Source of the DNA: Streptomyces pactum
GTDB lineage: Bacteria > Actinomycetota > Actinomycetes > Streptomycetales > Streptomycetaceae
Assembly: GCF_002005225.1 (NCBI RefSeq)
Contig: NZ_CP019724.1
Coordinates: 2,108,001 to 2,172,000 of the forward strand
Direction of reading: 5' to 3'
Length of the DNA: 64,000 nucleotides
Shown here: positions 25,614-33,957 of the stretch, one piece after another
Layout: each line of letters starts with the position of its first letter
How positions within the stretch are numbered: the stretch's first letter is position 1
Translations under genes and position numbers: made by a program
Notes under the pieces: model-generated
The model's input: the letters and a program-made list of their open reading frames with translations, nothing else
Told to the model about the DNA's origin: nothing
Databases searched by the model: none

Positions 25614-28475
25614 TCAGACGACTCCAGTGATCTTGAATGCGGCCCAGAACAGCGGATTCTCGGCGACCTGCTGGTCAAGGTGGCTCCGCCAGTCCGAAAG
25701 TATCGTGTCGATGGCTGATTCGGCGGCGCCCGCCGGACCTGCCCCAGAGGGCACGTGCCACCGATACTCACGTAGGTAGCGGATGGTGTCGGCGTAAGCG
25801 CTGTGGGAGTCCAATCCAGCACCGAGGTGTGCGTGAAGCACGGCGGAGAACACGACACCCTGCAGGTCCGTGATGTCCCACAGGGTGGAGATGACCGCTT
25901 TCGCGCCGCAGGCGAGGAACGCGGACTCGATGCTGCGCAAGGTCTGCACGGTACGGCCGGTGCCTTCGTGCGTGCCTGTTCTGCAAGCGTTCAGGATGAC
26001 CAGGTCGACACTGGAGAAGATCCCGTCTGCGAGGATCCCACTGGAAGTGAGCATGGCCTTCCCGAGCGAACCGCCGTGCAGGGCGAGTCCGGCGGCCCAG
26101 CGATTCGGGTGGGTCAAGCCGTGTGCCGCGACGTGGACGATCCGGGCCATGGGCATCATGTGCAAAGCGCGGGCCGGAGTCGCCTCCTCTTCCATGACAA
26201 CTTCCACGCTGTCGTGAAGACCTTCGATCACATGGGCTTCGCACAGTGGGCCGCCAATCAGCTCGAGGCCGGGGAGGTGACCACCGCCGTGTGCCACTAC
26301 CAGCACCTCGACCACAGCCGCTTGCCGCTGGGAACTCTCGATGGCGGACACGAGTCGAGCCGTAGGGGCGTAGACCACCTGCTCGAAAGCATCGATCAAG
26401 GTGGAGGTGCGCGCGCTGCCGAGCGGAGCTGCGTGAAGGGGCAGGAGCTCCAGCGGAGCTGTGGGGCTGAGCACCAACCGACGGACTTCATGGGGCGTAA
26501 CCGTCTCGATGATGGCTTGTGCCGGCCCACCGCACTCAGTAACCAACTGCTCCAGGTAGTCGTGCCACTTACGTTGGGGGTGATCCGGTGCTTGCCGCGT
26601 CCATTCATCGACCGCACCGGCGAGCGGTACGAGGGGAAACCCCTCACACGTAACTAGATCGAAGTGCGAGTGGCCCGCACGGGTCCGGCACACCGCAAGC
26701 TGGAGAGTTCCGTACCGGTTGATGAGGTGGACGAACGCACTCTGTTCGTCCACGGAGGGTCTGTCGGAGCGGTCAGTCCATCGTGGCTTGCCCTTCCCAT
26801 GCCCCGTGGTCGCCCGAAGCAGTTCCAGAGCTCTCTGCCTGTCCTCGGCAGCGGCCTTCAGTTCCGTATCTCCCTCCAACGGACCTTTCCCGTCGAGCAG
26901 GTCGGCGGCATACCGAGAGCGAAGCCAGGCGAGATGGCGTGCGGCTGCGATGAAGGACTGGTACTCAGGGGCGTCGGACTCCAGGGCTAGCTCGTCATGA
27001 ATGTCCTCGCCCTTGGCGGTTTCACAGGTCTGGAAGGCGACCTCTGCGGCCTGGTCCCGGCCCTCAAGGGCGATCCTCTGCCTTATCGTCTGCGTCTCGT
27101 CACCGACCAGCCGACGAAGCGCTGCGATCGAGGCTTCCTTTGCCCGGGCGCACACCTCTTCCGGCAGACCGAGCCGGATACTGCCCACTGCCCTGAGCTC
27201 ACCGTCGCCTACCAGCCGGACGACGCTGAGACGGGCGTACCCAACGGTCGCAAGATGGAGGAGTTCCAGAGCATGTTCCACCCAGGAGAGGGAGTAGGTG
27301 TAGGGGGCCCGGAAGGGAGGGTCGGGGTCGGCCGGATGTGCGGGGAACTGGAACCACAGTCTCAGACCGTCATCGTAGTCTTCGACCCCGAAGCCGTACC
27401 GTGTTGGCGGCTCCATCAGCATTCGCACGGCCGCCATATGCGCGTCCGTCTCCACTGTGGCCAACCAGACGGGGTGAGGACCTGCCTGCCTGTGGAAAAA
27501 GCGGGTACCGCACGTGATGATTTCCTCGGCCATCCAATCGGGCACCGAGGAGTCCCGGGCGACGGAATCCGGTTGCCATAATAAAGCGTCGTCTGGGTCC
27601 AGTTCGGCTCGATGCAGGCCCCAGCCCGCCCGAAGGCACTCCTCGCCGTACCGTTCATCCTCCGTCATGGGCGTGAACAGCTTGACCTCTTGTGCCGTCA
27701 AGTGAGAGGCCATCTGGCCCATTCGGGCATCCCACGCTTCGAAATCTCTGCGTAAACCCATCAAGAGGTGCGGCGAAAGACCCCGGACACGCTGCACAGT
27801 CTCTTCTAGATCGACGCGGTGGTACCAGCGTTTCAGAACCTCCGTGAGCTCCGGTCTGTCGGCCAGCCCTGGCCTGGTGCTCAGGAAGGCGTCTGGGAGG
27901 GTGATCTTCATCAAGCCTCTGGTGACGAGGAACTGCGTGCACCCCCTCGCCGTTCCGGTGGCGGACTCGTGCAGGAGATCCGTAGGCAGGAAGGTGAAGG
28001 GGTCCTCCGTGTTGTCCAGGACGGCGTCTACAACCCGGTCATCCTCAAGGCACCAGACTGCCTTGAGCTCGTCGCGGACCTTCTCCTGTGGATGTGTCGA
28101 CAGTCGGCGTCCCGCCCACAACTCGATCAGCAAGGCGTGCAGTCCGTACACAGCCCACCACTGTTCCCACGGCACGCCGCCCTTGCGGACCGTGCGGAGG
28201 ACCGGCATGACAAGGTCGCGGGCCACCACCGATCCGGGTACTCCTGGGAGGACGAGGCCGGTCGATCGAAGTCGATCGCTAATGGTCTGTGGAGAGCGGC
28301 ACTCAATGTCGTCCGTCGCGACGCGGGTCAGCACAGTGGCGAGTGTCAGTTGATCATCCGCGACCCATGAGGGGAACATGTCGGAGCGGCATGTCTCGGG
28401 CCTGAGACCGTGACAGACCCGAGCTGCGAGACTGTCAACCCACGTAGTGCGTAGGCGCAGCAGATGGTCATGCAT
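25614..28475 (-). CDS. CHAT domain (caspase-like) protease protein
   Basis: The protein has 953 residues from the ATG at 28475. A TTG at 28538 would extend it by 21 residues. The C-terminal CHAT domain (about 650-953) contains the histidine of VHVAAHG (His785) and the cysteine of LNACRTG (Cys831), the expected catalytic dyad, with ISTLWDI between the later strands. The N-terminal 600 residues are largely helical and show no obvious TPR or WD40 repeats, so the sensor part is unidentified. Codon use is less GC-biased than in the kinase gene next to it. CHAT proteases act as effectors in several bacterial immune systems. The target is unknown. Confidence 0.88.
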   Translation of the reverse strand: MHDHLLRLRTTWVDSLAARVCHGLRPETCRSDMFPSWVADDQLTLATVLTRVATDDIECRSPQTISDRLRSTGLVLPGVPGSVVARDLVMPVLRTVRKGGVPWEQWWAVYGLHALLIELWAGRRLSTHPQEKVRDELKAVWCLEDDRVVDAVLDNTEDPFTFLPTDLLHESATGTARGCTQFLVTRGLMKITLPDAFLSTRPGLADRPELTEVLKRWYHRVDLEETVQRVRGLSPHLLMGLRRDFEAWDARMGQMASHLTAQEVKLFTPMTEDERYGEECLRAGWGLHRAELDPDDALLWQPDSVARDSSVPDWMAEEIITCGTRFFHRQAGPHPVWLATVETDAHMAAVRMLMEPPTRYGFGVEDYDDGLRLWFQFPAHPADPDPPFRAPYTYSLSWVEHALELLHLATVGYARLSVVRLVGDGELRAVGSIRLGLPEEVCARAKEASIAALRRLVGDETQTIRQRIALEGRDQAAEVAFQTCETAKGEDIHDELALESDAPEYQSFIAAARHLAWLRSRYAADLLDGKGPLEGDTELKAAAEDRQRALELLRATTGHGKGKPRWTDRSDRPSVDEQSAFVHLINRYGTLQLAVCRTRAGHSHFDLVTCEGFPLVPLAGAVDEWTRQAPDHPQRKWHDYLEQLVTECGGPAQAIIETVTPHEVRRLVLSPTAPLELLPLHAAPLGSARTSTLIDAFEQVVYAPTARLVSAIESSQRQAAVVEVLVVAHGGGHLPGLELIGGPLCEAHVIEGLHDSVEVVMEEEATPARALHMMPMARIVHVAAHGLTHPNRWAAGLALHGGSLGKAMLTSSGILADGIFSSVDLVILNACRTGTHEGTGRTVQTLRSIESAFLACGAKAVISTLWDITDLQGVVFSAVLHAHLGAGLDSHSAYADTIRYLREYRWHVPSGAGPAGAAESAIDTILSDWRSHLDQQVAENPLFWAAFKITGVV

Positions 28476-28615
28476 CAGTTGTCCCAGCCTCCCCAACAGT
28501 GGGCAATCATCACGCCAGTATGTCTGTGGTACCTGCAAGTCATCCTGGGATCAGGCGACATTGGGCCATCAGGTCGCGAGGATCCTGCACCCGCTGTTCG
28601 GAAGGGCATACGACG

Positions 28616-29377
28616 ATGCCGCACGCGCCCACCACAGTCACCCAGGTAGTGATCGTTCTTCTTCTGGTGCTCCCCGGCGTGACCTACCAGTTCGTCCGCG
28701 AACGCGCCCGTGGCCCGGTCCCGGGTCACAGAGACCTCGGAGAGCGCATACTCCGAGCCGTGACCGCGGGTATCGCTCTCGACACCCTCTACGTCCTGCT
28801 CGCCGGCCCATGGTTGGTGCATCTCGTCTACGACCGTCGCCGGGGCTGGCTGACCGGCGCGGCCGACAACCCTCGCGTCGCCGCGCTGACGGCGACGACC
28901 CTGTTGATCGTGGTGCCGGCCGCTGCCGCCTGGCTCACCTCATGGCTGGGCTCGCGAGGAAGCCGGTCCACCTACGACCCGACCCCCACCGCATGGGACA
29001 AGGTCTTCCAGCGCAGGAGCCACTGTCTGGTACGCGCCCGTCTGAAGAGCGGCCTCTGGGCGGGCGGGTACTACGGGGAGCGGTCCTACAGCTCTGGCTA
29101 TCCGGAAGCCGCAGACCTGTACTTGCAGACCGCATGGGCCATGTCCGGCGCCGGATCCTTCGAACGTCCACTGCCGCGTTCCGGCGGAATCTATATTCGG
29201 ATGGATGATGTGGAGTTCCTCGACTTCATCGAGGTACTTCCCGGGGCCGAAGAAGGGGACACGGCAGGTGACCGAGACACGACCACAGTTGGACCCCAAC
29301 GGGAAGAGGGGGTACCGGCCCGTCGGCAATCGGCCCGAGCCGACTCAAGCTCCGCCGACGCCGGCTCCGACCGCTGA
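28616..29377 (+). CDS. DUF6338-type membrane protein
   Basis: The protein has 253 residues and the start follows GGAAGGG. Three hydrophobic segments are visible: about 7-25 (VVIVLLLVLPGVTYQF), 45-65 (ILRAVTAGIALDTLYVLL) and 85-110 (ATTLLIVVPAAAAWL). A soluble domain follows that contains SSGYPEAADLYLQTAWAMS and the end motif MDDVEFLDFIEV, which are typical of the DUF6338 family. The function is unknown. The last 37 codons overlap the next small gene in another frame, so the original stop may have been lost to a frameshift. It is divergent from the CHAT gene across 140 bases. Confidence 0.75.
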   Translation: MPHAPTTVTQVVIVLLLVLPGVTYQFVRERARGPVPGHRDLGERILRAVTAGIALDTLYVLLAGPWLVHLVYDRRRGWLTGAADNPRVAALTATTLLIVVPAAAAWLTSWLGSRGSRSTYDPTPTAWDKVFQRRSHCLVRARLKSGLWAGGYYGERSYSSGYPEAADLYLQTAWAMSGAGSFERPLPRSGGIYIRMDDVEFLDFIEVLPGAEEGDTAGDRDTTTVGPQREEGVPARRQSARADSSSADAGSDR

Positions 29378-29414
29378 GCCGGACAACGGCGCCGGCACGG
29401 CCGACGAAGAATGA
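29268..29414 (+). CDS. Small Pro-rich partner of the DUF6338 protein
   Basis: This 48-residue protein begins with GTG, with GAAGGGG nine bases upstream inside the DUF6338 gene. The sequence is acidic and Pro/Thr-rich (RGYRPVGNRPEPTQAPP, then acidic end DNGAGTADEE). Small proteins of this composition, with a K/RGY(R/Q)P motif, commonly follow DUF6338 genes in Streptomyces. The 110-base overlap with the preceding frame is unusual. The function is unknown. Confidence 0.55.
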   Translation: MTETRPQLDPNGKRGYRPVGNRPEPTQAPPTPAPTAEPDNGAGTADEE

Positions 29415-29974
29415 CGCGGCGCTCAACACCCCGCCCCGGACCAGGCACTGGGTCGCGAGCCAGGTCGACCTGTGGAACGTGGCGGTCACCCGGGCCAAGT
29501 CGCAGCTGCTCACCGTCGGCAGCCTCGCGTTGTGGCAGGGAGCAGAGCGGCTTGCCGGCCCTCCTCCCCGCACGCTCGGCGCCGCTGGAAGCGGGCGACG
29601 ACGGCGCTCCAGCCGAAGCGGGCACGCCCGGCCCTGCGGCCGAGGCCCGCGAGGACCTCGCCGACCGCCTGCAGCGGTACCTGACCGGACGGGGGATCAC
29701 CGATCTGGAGCGAACCGTGCTGGTGGGCGGGCACCTGGTGGACCTGCTGTTCACCGACGCCGGCGAGAATACGGCGGTGCTCAACGACCCTGGACCGAGA
29801 CCCAGCACGGACCCCGCGCGGTACCTCCGGCTCCTCCACGCGCGAGGTGACCTGCTCACCGACCTGCCCTCCGGGGGCCACGGCGCCAAACCCTGCCCGG
29901 TGAGCCGGACTGTGTGGGTGCCCGCCTGGCGGATCCTGTCGGGCGAGCACGCGCTGGCACCGCTGATCGACTGA
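29415..29974 (+). pseudogene. C-terminal remnant of an Upf1-like (AAA_12) helicase
   Basis: The first part, in frame with 29470, reads VDLWNVAVTRAKSQLLTVGS, the hallmark motif VI region of Upf1/SF1B helicases that use an AAA_11/AAA_12 core. The frame then shifts near 29560 to one that continues to the stop at 29974 with a normal-looking C-terminal domain (DLADRLQRYLTGRGITDLER, VGGHLVDLLFTDAG, SRTVWVPAWRILSG). The N-terminal helicase domains are missing. It is thus a truncated and frameshifted tail, probably left by deletion during turnover of the island. Confidence 0.7.
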
Positions 29975-30023
29975 GCCGCGCGCAGGACGGCCGGGGTTCC
30001 TCGGAGCCTGGCCGACGGCCCGT

Positions 30024-31079
30024 TCAACCGTCGGACAGGCTCCGTACGATGTGCGTCATGTGCTGAAGGTTTCCCGCCTTCAGCCACTCCGTGGGCCCGC
30101 CCACACCCTCACTGCTCGTGAGCGGGCCGTTCGCACAGTCACTCAGCCACTCCTCACCCGGCCCGGCCCCAGAACCCCGAAATTCAGCCAGTTCGATGAT
30201 CCGGCGGGCCGCGGCGCGGTTGACGGCGACCCGGTCCGGCCCTCGGGTCAGCGTCTTGACGACGAAGTACGCGCTGTCGGTCGTGTAACGGAGCGCCCCC
30301 CAGGGTGGGCCACCCTTCCTCCCTGGCGTCGGGGCCTGCGCGAGAGCGCCGGGGGGCTGCACTCCGTAATCGCCGTAACCAAGCAGCGGGACGTAGGCCC
30401 GCCCCGTCGCGCGCACCTCGTGCCACATGCGCCACTCCGCCCGCGACGCCTCACACGATCCCTCCTCCAGCATGTCGGCGGTGGCCCGCGGAAAGCCGCC
30501 TCCGAGCAGGGCGGCGCTCCGCCAAACGGCCAAGGGCATCAGCGCGTCGAGGGTGCGCAGCGCCTCTTTGCCAGCGTCGGGCCGGTCGTCGAGGACCGCG
30601 CCCATGTCGACCAGCAGATGCAGGGGCATCTCCGGACCGGTCAGCGCGAGCAAGCCCCGGACGCCCTCCCCGAGGCGGCCGTCCCACTCCCCCGTGACCC
30701 GCACCCGCACACCCAGGCCGCGCAGGCAGCGCCGGGCCGTCTCCACGGCCCCCGCCTGCTGCTCCGCGGTCCTCTCCGGCCCGGTGACCGGTCGCAGCCA
30801 TCCCAACTCGCAGTAGACGGCCAGCGCTTCGGCGAGGGCGGCAGCCTGAGCGTCCTCACCGAAGGGAGCGTCGATCCATCCGCCGTGACGGCTCACGGCA
30901 CTCACCCGATCGACGTACGTACCGATCACCGTACCCAGCGCCTCCGGCAGCACCCCGGGCAATGGCGGCAGGTTCCACAGCGGCCTGATCACGGCCCGGA
31001 CGTCCGGCCAGAGCCGCCGGAAGACCCCGGCCGCGTGCGGCTTCGTCGGCAGAACGGGAACGTAGAGCGGTCCGGACAT
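30024..31079 (-). CDS. Beta-family protein (T4 beta-protein-like)
   Basis: The protein has 351 residues from the ATG at 31079, which has GAGGGGGA upstream. It opens with YVPVLPTKPHAAGVFRRL. Later features are VRVRVTGEW, LLVDMGAVLDDRPDAGKEAL, a region with YVPLLGYGDYG, and LRYTTDSAYFVVK. This is the pattern of the Pfam Beta_protein family (related to the T4 beta protein), which occurs beside phage-related and defence genes. The function is not established. There is no membrane segment. It is convergent with the decayed helicase fragment and is followed by the 31.2-kb dispersed repeats. Confidence 0.72.
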   Translation of the reverse strand: MSGPLYVPVLPTKPHAAGVFRRLWPDVRAVIRPLWNLPPLPGVLPEALGTVIGTYVDRVSAVSRHGGWIDAPFGEDAQAAALAEALAVYCELGWLRPVTGPERTAEQQAGAVETARRCLRGLGVRVRVTGEWDGRLGEGVRGLLALTGPEMPLHLLVDMGAVLDDRPDAGKEALRTLDALMPLAVWRSAALLGGGFPRATADMLEEGSCEASRAEWRMWHEVRATGRAYVPLLGYGDYGVQPPGALAQAPTPGRKGGPPWGALRYTTDSAYFVVKTLTRGPDRVAVNRAAARRIIELAEFRGSGAGPGEEWLSDCANGPLTSSEGVGGPTEWLKAGNLQHMTHIVRSLSDG

Positions 31080-31285
31080 CGCGGTCCCCCTCGGCACCGT
31101 CCGTGCGCATCCCTTCCCGCCAGGGTCCATACACCTCGGAGCAGTTAAAAAGAGGGCGATTTCGGCCCGCGTGGCCGATGCGGGCAAGTACCTGGTGAGG
31201 GTGTGACGCGAGTGTCCGCTTCGTGATGCTCGGTGGTCGGTCAGACCGCTTGAAGGGTGGTCGGCCATGAGCAAGGGGAGTCCCC

Positions 31286-31304
31286 TGGGACTTTTCTGGG
31301 ACTT
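31286..31304 (+). repeat. Dispersed repeat, copy B
   Basis: TGGGACTTTTCTGGGACTT matches copy A with two differences over the 19 bases. It is in the same orientation, 31.2 kb away, on the far side of the defence genes. The 20 bases to its right do not match the other copies. Confidence 0.75.
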
Positions 31305-31500
31305 CCGGCTGCATCAACAGGCACGAACGTGAAGCAATCGAAAGCCCATTCGCGCAGGTCAGCGCCCCGTGATCGACTATCACTGCAGGTCATGGCGCTG
31401 GCCGGTCCCTCCCGGGACATCTGAAGCTCGGAGGGAAAGCAGCGCGAAACCCCTCCTGAACTGCACAGATGCGGGGCAGGGGGGAACTCGCAGGTGCCCC

Positions 31501-31519
31501 TGGGACTTTCCTGGGACTT
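31501..31519 (+). repeat. Dispersed repeat, copy C
   Basis: TGGGACTTTCCTGGGACTT lies 215 bases after copy B. The right flank (GGCCGGGCCGAGCGCGGA) resembles the flank of copies A and D. The left flank CCCC is shared with copy B. Confidence 0.75.
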
Positions 31520-31895
31520 CTGGCCGGGCCGAGCGCGGAGTTTCTGAGTGCCATGCACGTCACGTGACCCGCTCATCGGAAAGCGGTCAGGTCGCGGCCG
31601 CCGCGCCCCACCACAGCGGCGACCTCCAGTTCGAAGCCGAAACGCTCCGCACCCGGCGTCATCGGCACCGGCCCGCAGCCCATCACGGCGTAGGGGCTGG
31701 AGAAGTAGGAGACGGCCGCCTTTAGCGGATCTCTCGGCGTGTTCCTGAAGGCTCAGCTCGTGCGCCAGGATGGAGCGGTGGCGCGCGATCACCGGCGCTC
31801 GCCCGGTGCCCCTGGTCCGCGCGGGCGCCAGGTTCGGAACCCGGGCCCTGGTCGAACGCGAGGAGGCCGCTGCTGCCTGGTCACGCGTCACACGA

Positions 31896-32735
31896 TCAGT
31901 GGCAGTGATCGGGCTCGGTCGCCGGGCCGGTGCCGGTGGCGCCCAGGTCATCGGAGCGGTCGGCGTCGACGCGCGGCCACTGCGCTGTGGGACGCCCACC
32001 CGGCCACTCCCACAGCGGCGGCCAGTCGGGAGCCCCGCCCAGGGTCCGCGTGGCCTGCCCGAGGCGCGGCCAGCCTGCCGGTGAGTCCTCCCAGTCCTCC
32101 TGACGCCCGAACACCGTAAGATCCATGAGCGCGTAGCTGTAGTCCACCGCCTCGGCCCCGCGACGCTTGGTCCAGAACGTCTCGAAGACACGGTCGCCGT
32201 CGCGCAGGTAGCACACCAGGTGGAACAAGCCGAGCTCCCGGCCGACAAGAAGCGACTCGAGCGAGGGCTGGGCGGAGTACCACGGCATCGCCCAGCCCAT
32301 GAAGGCGCGGTAGCGCAGGCTCTCCTCGTACGACGTCTGCGCATCCCCGTAGCCGTAGGCCGTGTTCCGCCCCTGACAGAACACGGCGAAGGTGATGTCG
32401 CGTGAGTGCAGATAAGCCAGCTCGCCCACGTGGCTCATCACCCAGGTACAGCCTTCGCACTGCTCAGCGGCCGGCCGGCCGGGCCACCACATGAAGTAGT
32501 AGGCGATCATCTGACGTCGCCCTTCGAACGCGTCCAGGAGCGTCATGGGGCCGTCCGGCCCCAGCAACGGGCTGTCCGCGGCCACCTCGACCATCGGGAG
32601 CCTGCGGCGTGCTGCGGCGATCGCGTCGCCTTCGCGGGTGTGGGCCTTCTCCCTCGCCCGCAGCCCCTCCAACTGCTGCTCGAAGGTCGCGCGGTCGACG
32701 ACCGGCGGCTGCTCCTTGCTCGGGTTCCCGGACAT
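31896..32735 (-). CDS. DUF899 family (thioredoxin-like) protein
   Basis: The protein has 279 residues and the ATG follows AGGAG. The family blocks are visible: RATFEQQLEGLRAREKAHTR, then RRRLPMVEV, LLDAFEGRRQMIAYYFMWW, CEGCTWVMSHV and ITFAVFCQGR. DUF899 proteins share a thioredoxin-like fold and are thought to be oxidoreductase-like, although the cysteine pattern here is CxxC (CEGC). The last 50 residues are Gly/Pro/Trp-rich and low in complexity. It stands alone and does not obviously belong to the defence genes. Substrate unknown. Confidence 0.85.
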   Translation of the reverse strand: MSGNPSKEQPPVVDRATFEQQLEGLRAREKAHTREGDAIAAARRRLPMVEVAADSPLLGPDGPMTLLDAFEGRRQMIAYYFMWWPGRPAAEQCEGCTWVMSHVGELAYLHSRDITFAVFCQGRNTAYGYGDAQTSYEESLRYRAFMGWAMPWYSAQPSLESLLVGRELGLFHLVCYLRDGDRVFETFWTKRRGAEAVDYSYALMDLTVFGRQEDWEDSPAGWPRLGQATRTLGGAPDWPPLWEWPGGRPTAQWPRVDADRSDDLGATGTGPATEPDHCH

Positions 32736-33119
32736 CAGCGGCTCCTGGGATCGCTTCGTTGCGACTACGGGTCACTCCTCAGCAACGTAGTCGCAGGTCG
32801 GGATCGCCGTCATGCGCGATCCGACCTGGCTCTATCGTCTCCGAACATGCCAGCGACCGCTGGGTGGGCTGGCGTACCAACGCCCCCTGGTCCCGCGGTT
32901 CGGGCTGGCGCGCAGCTCGAGAAGTCGAAACTCGTCGAGCGGCCTGAGAAATCAAGAGCAGAGCAACGGAAGCCCCCATGAACGCCGTGCGGCCCGTACC
33001 TACCACAGCTAGCCCGCTGGCCCCGTTCGGGCGTCGACCGTCAGGCTTACGGCGCCGTGTATTGCGCGGATACGATGCACTCCGCGCTCAGGCTACTGCC
33101 AAGCGGGGAGCTTCACTCC

Positions 33120-33572
33120 ATGGGAAAATCAGCGCGGGTGCTGGGCTGGGAGTTCACCCGAACGGCTCGCGAAATGAATGAGCTCCTCAAGCTCCACGGG
33201 TACCTGTACGGAAGCCCCGGCGCATATGGGCTCACCGAGAAGGGGCAGCAGTACGCGGAGGAGAAGTACCACTCGCGTGGCACTGGCGGTTACGCACAGT
33301 ACAACCCCAGCTGGGAAACGCGCACCTGGAGCGACGAGACGGCGGAGGCGCTCAAGGCTGACATGAAAGCCGACCCCGGAAGCTTCGACGCAGGAGACTC
33401 TCCCACCGAAGAAGAGGACACTTCCCCGTGCGAACCATCATCGGACTGCAGCAGCAGTGGTGATGACGACGTCTCTCAGCCCAGTTGGAAAGGGTCGGCA
33501 ATCGGAGGAGTCGTAGTGAGTGCTCTTCTCAGCGCTCCTCATGTCAAGCCGAGGCCGACGTTCTGCCGCTGA
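33120..33572 (+). CDS. Hypothetical protein with winged-helix-like N-terminus
   Basis: The protein has 150 residues from the ATG at 33120, chosen for the GGGGAG upstream. Residues 1-55 (VLGWEFTRTAREMNELLKLH, then AYGLTEKGQQYAEE) read like a winged helix of the kind seen in phage and plasmid proteins. The C-terminal half is acidic and serine-rich (EEEDTSP, SSDCSSSGDDD) and ends with a short hydrophobic patch (IGGVVVSALL). No function is recognised. It lies between dispersed repeats C and D. Confidence 0.55.
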   Translation: MGKSARVLGWEFTRTAREMNELLKLHGYLYGSPGAYGLTEKGQQYAEEKYHSRGTGGYAQYNPSWETRTWSDETAEALKADMKADPGSFDAGDSPTEEEDTSPCEPSSDCSSSGDDDVSQPSWKGSAIGGVVVSALLSAPHVKPRPTFCR

Positions 33573-33913
33573 ACCCTCGGATGCGATGAGTTCGTTACCG
33601 AGTGCAAGGGCTGAAGGCTGCTCCTCCACGGGGAGGTGGCGGCGCCTTCTGCAACTTCTCTGGGACTTTCGGCCGGTACCGAAGGCTCCCGGTCGCTGCG
33701 CTCTTGAACCGGGCGTCACTGAGCACTCAGAGCGCCGAGCCGCCCGGACGCGGTGCGCCGAGGATCCTGGTACCTGCTCGGCCTCGCCGGATCCACATGC
33801 CTCGCGCGGGGAACGTGCTCTCGCTCTCCGCCTTGGGGCATCAAGCGCTCCGGGGAAGATACTCACCGGCTCCGGGCACGCTCACGGAACCCGAGGCACA
33901 GGACAGCCCGCAA
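33573..33913. other. Intergenic stretch with degenerate repeat
   Basis: These 341 bases contain dispersed repeat copy D and no reading frame with a ribosome binding site or a recognisable product. They form the apparent right edge of the accessory segment before the two-component system. Confidence 0.5.
33650..33668 (+). repeat. Dispersed repeat, copy D (degenerate)
   Basis: TGCAACTTCTCTGGGACTT has two changes in the first half relative to TGGGACTT, while the second half is intact. Its right flank (GGCCGGTACCGAAGG) matches the flanks of copies A and C. Same orientation as the others. Confidence 0.6.
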
Positions 33914-33957
33914 GCGTGAGGCGCGTGGTCCGGCGCCCCTTGTCGTCCGCCTCACGC
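33914..33957. terminator. Hairpin overlapping the histidine kinase stop
   Basis: A perfect 10-bp stem (GCGTGAGGCG / CGCCTCACGC) has a 24-base loop. The right arm includes the stop codon region of the kinase gene at 33952. It is placed to end the transporter/two-component transcript. Confidence 0.65.

Larger units (their letters stand above)
31080..31895. other. Intergenic stretch without a supported gene
   Basis: The 816 bases between the beta-family gene and the DUF899 gene hold two copies of the dispersed repeat (31286 and 31501). Open frames here lack ribosome binding sites and recognisable sequence. The AT-richer stretch at about 31140-31160 may contain the promoter of the beta-family gene, but no convincing boxes were found. 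Confidence 0.5.
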
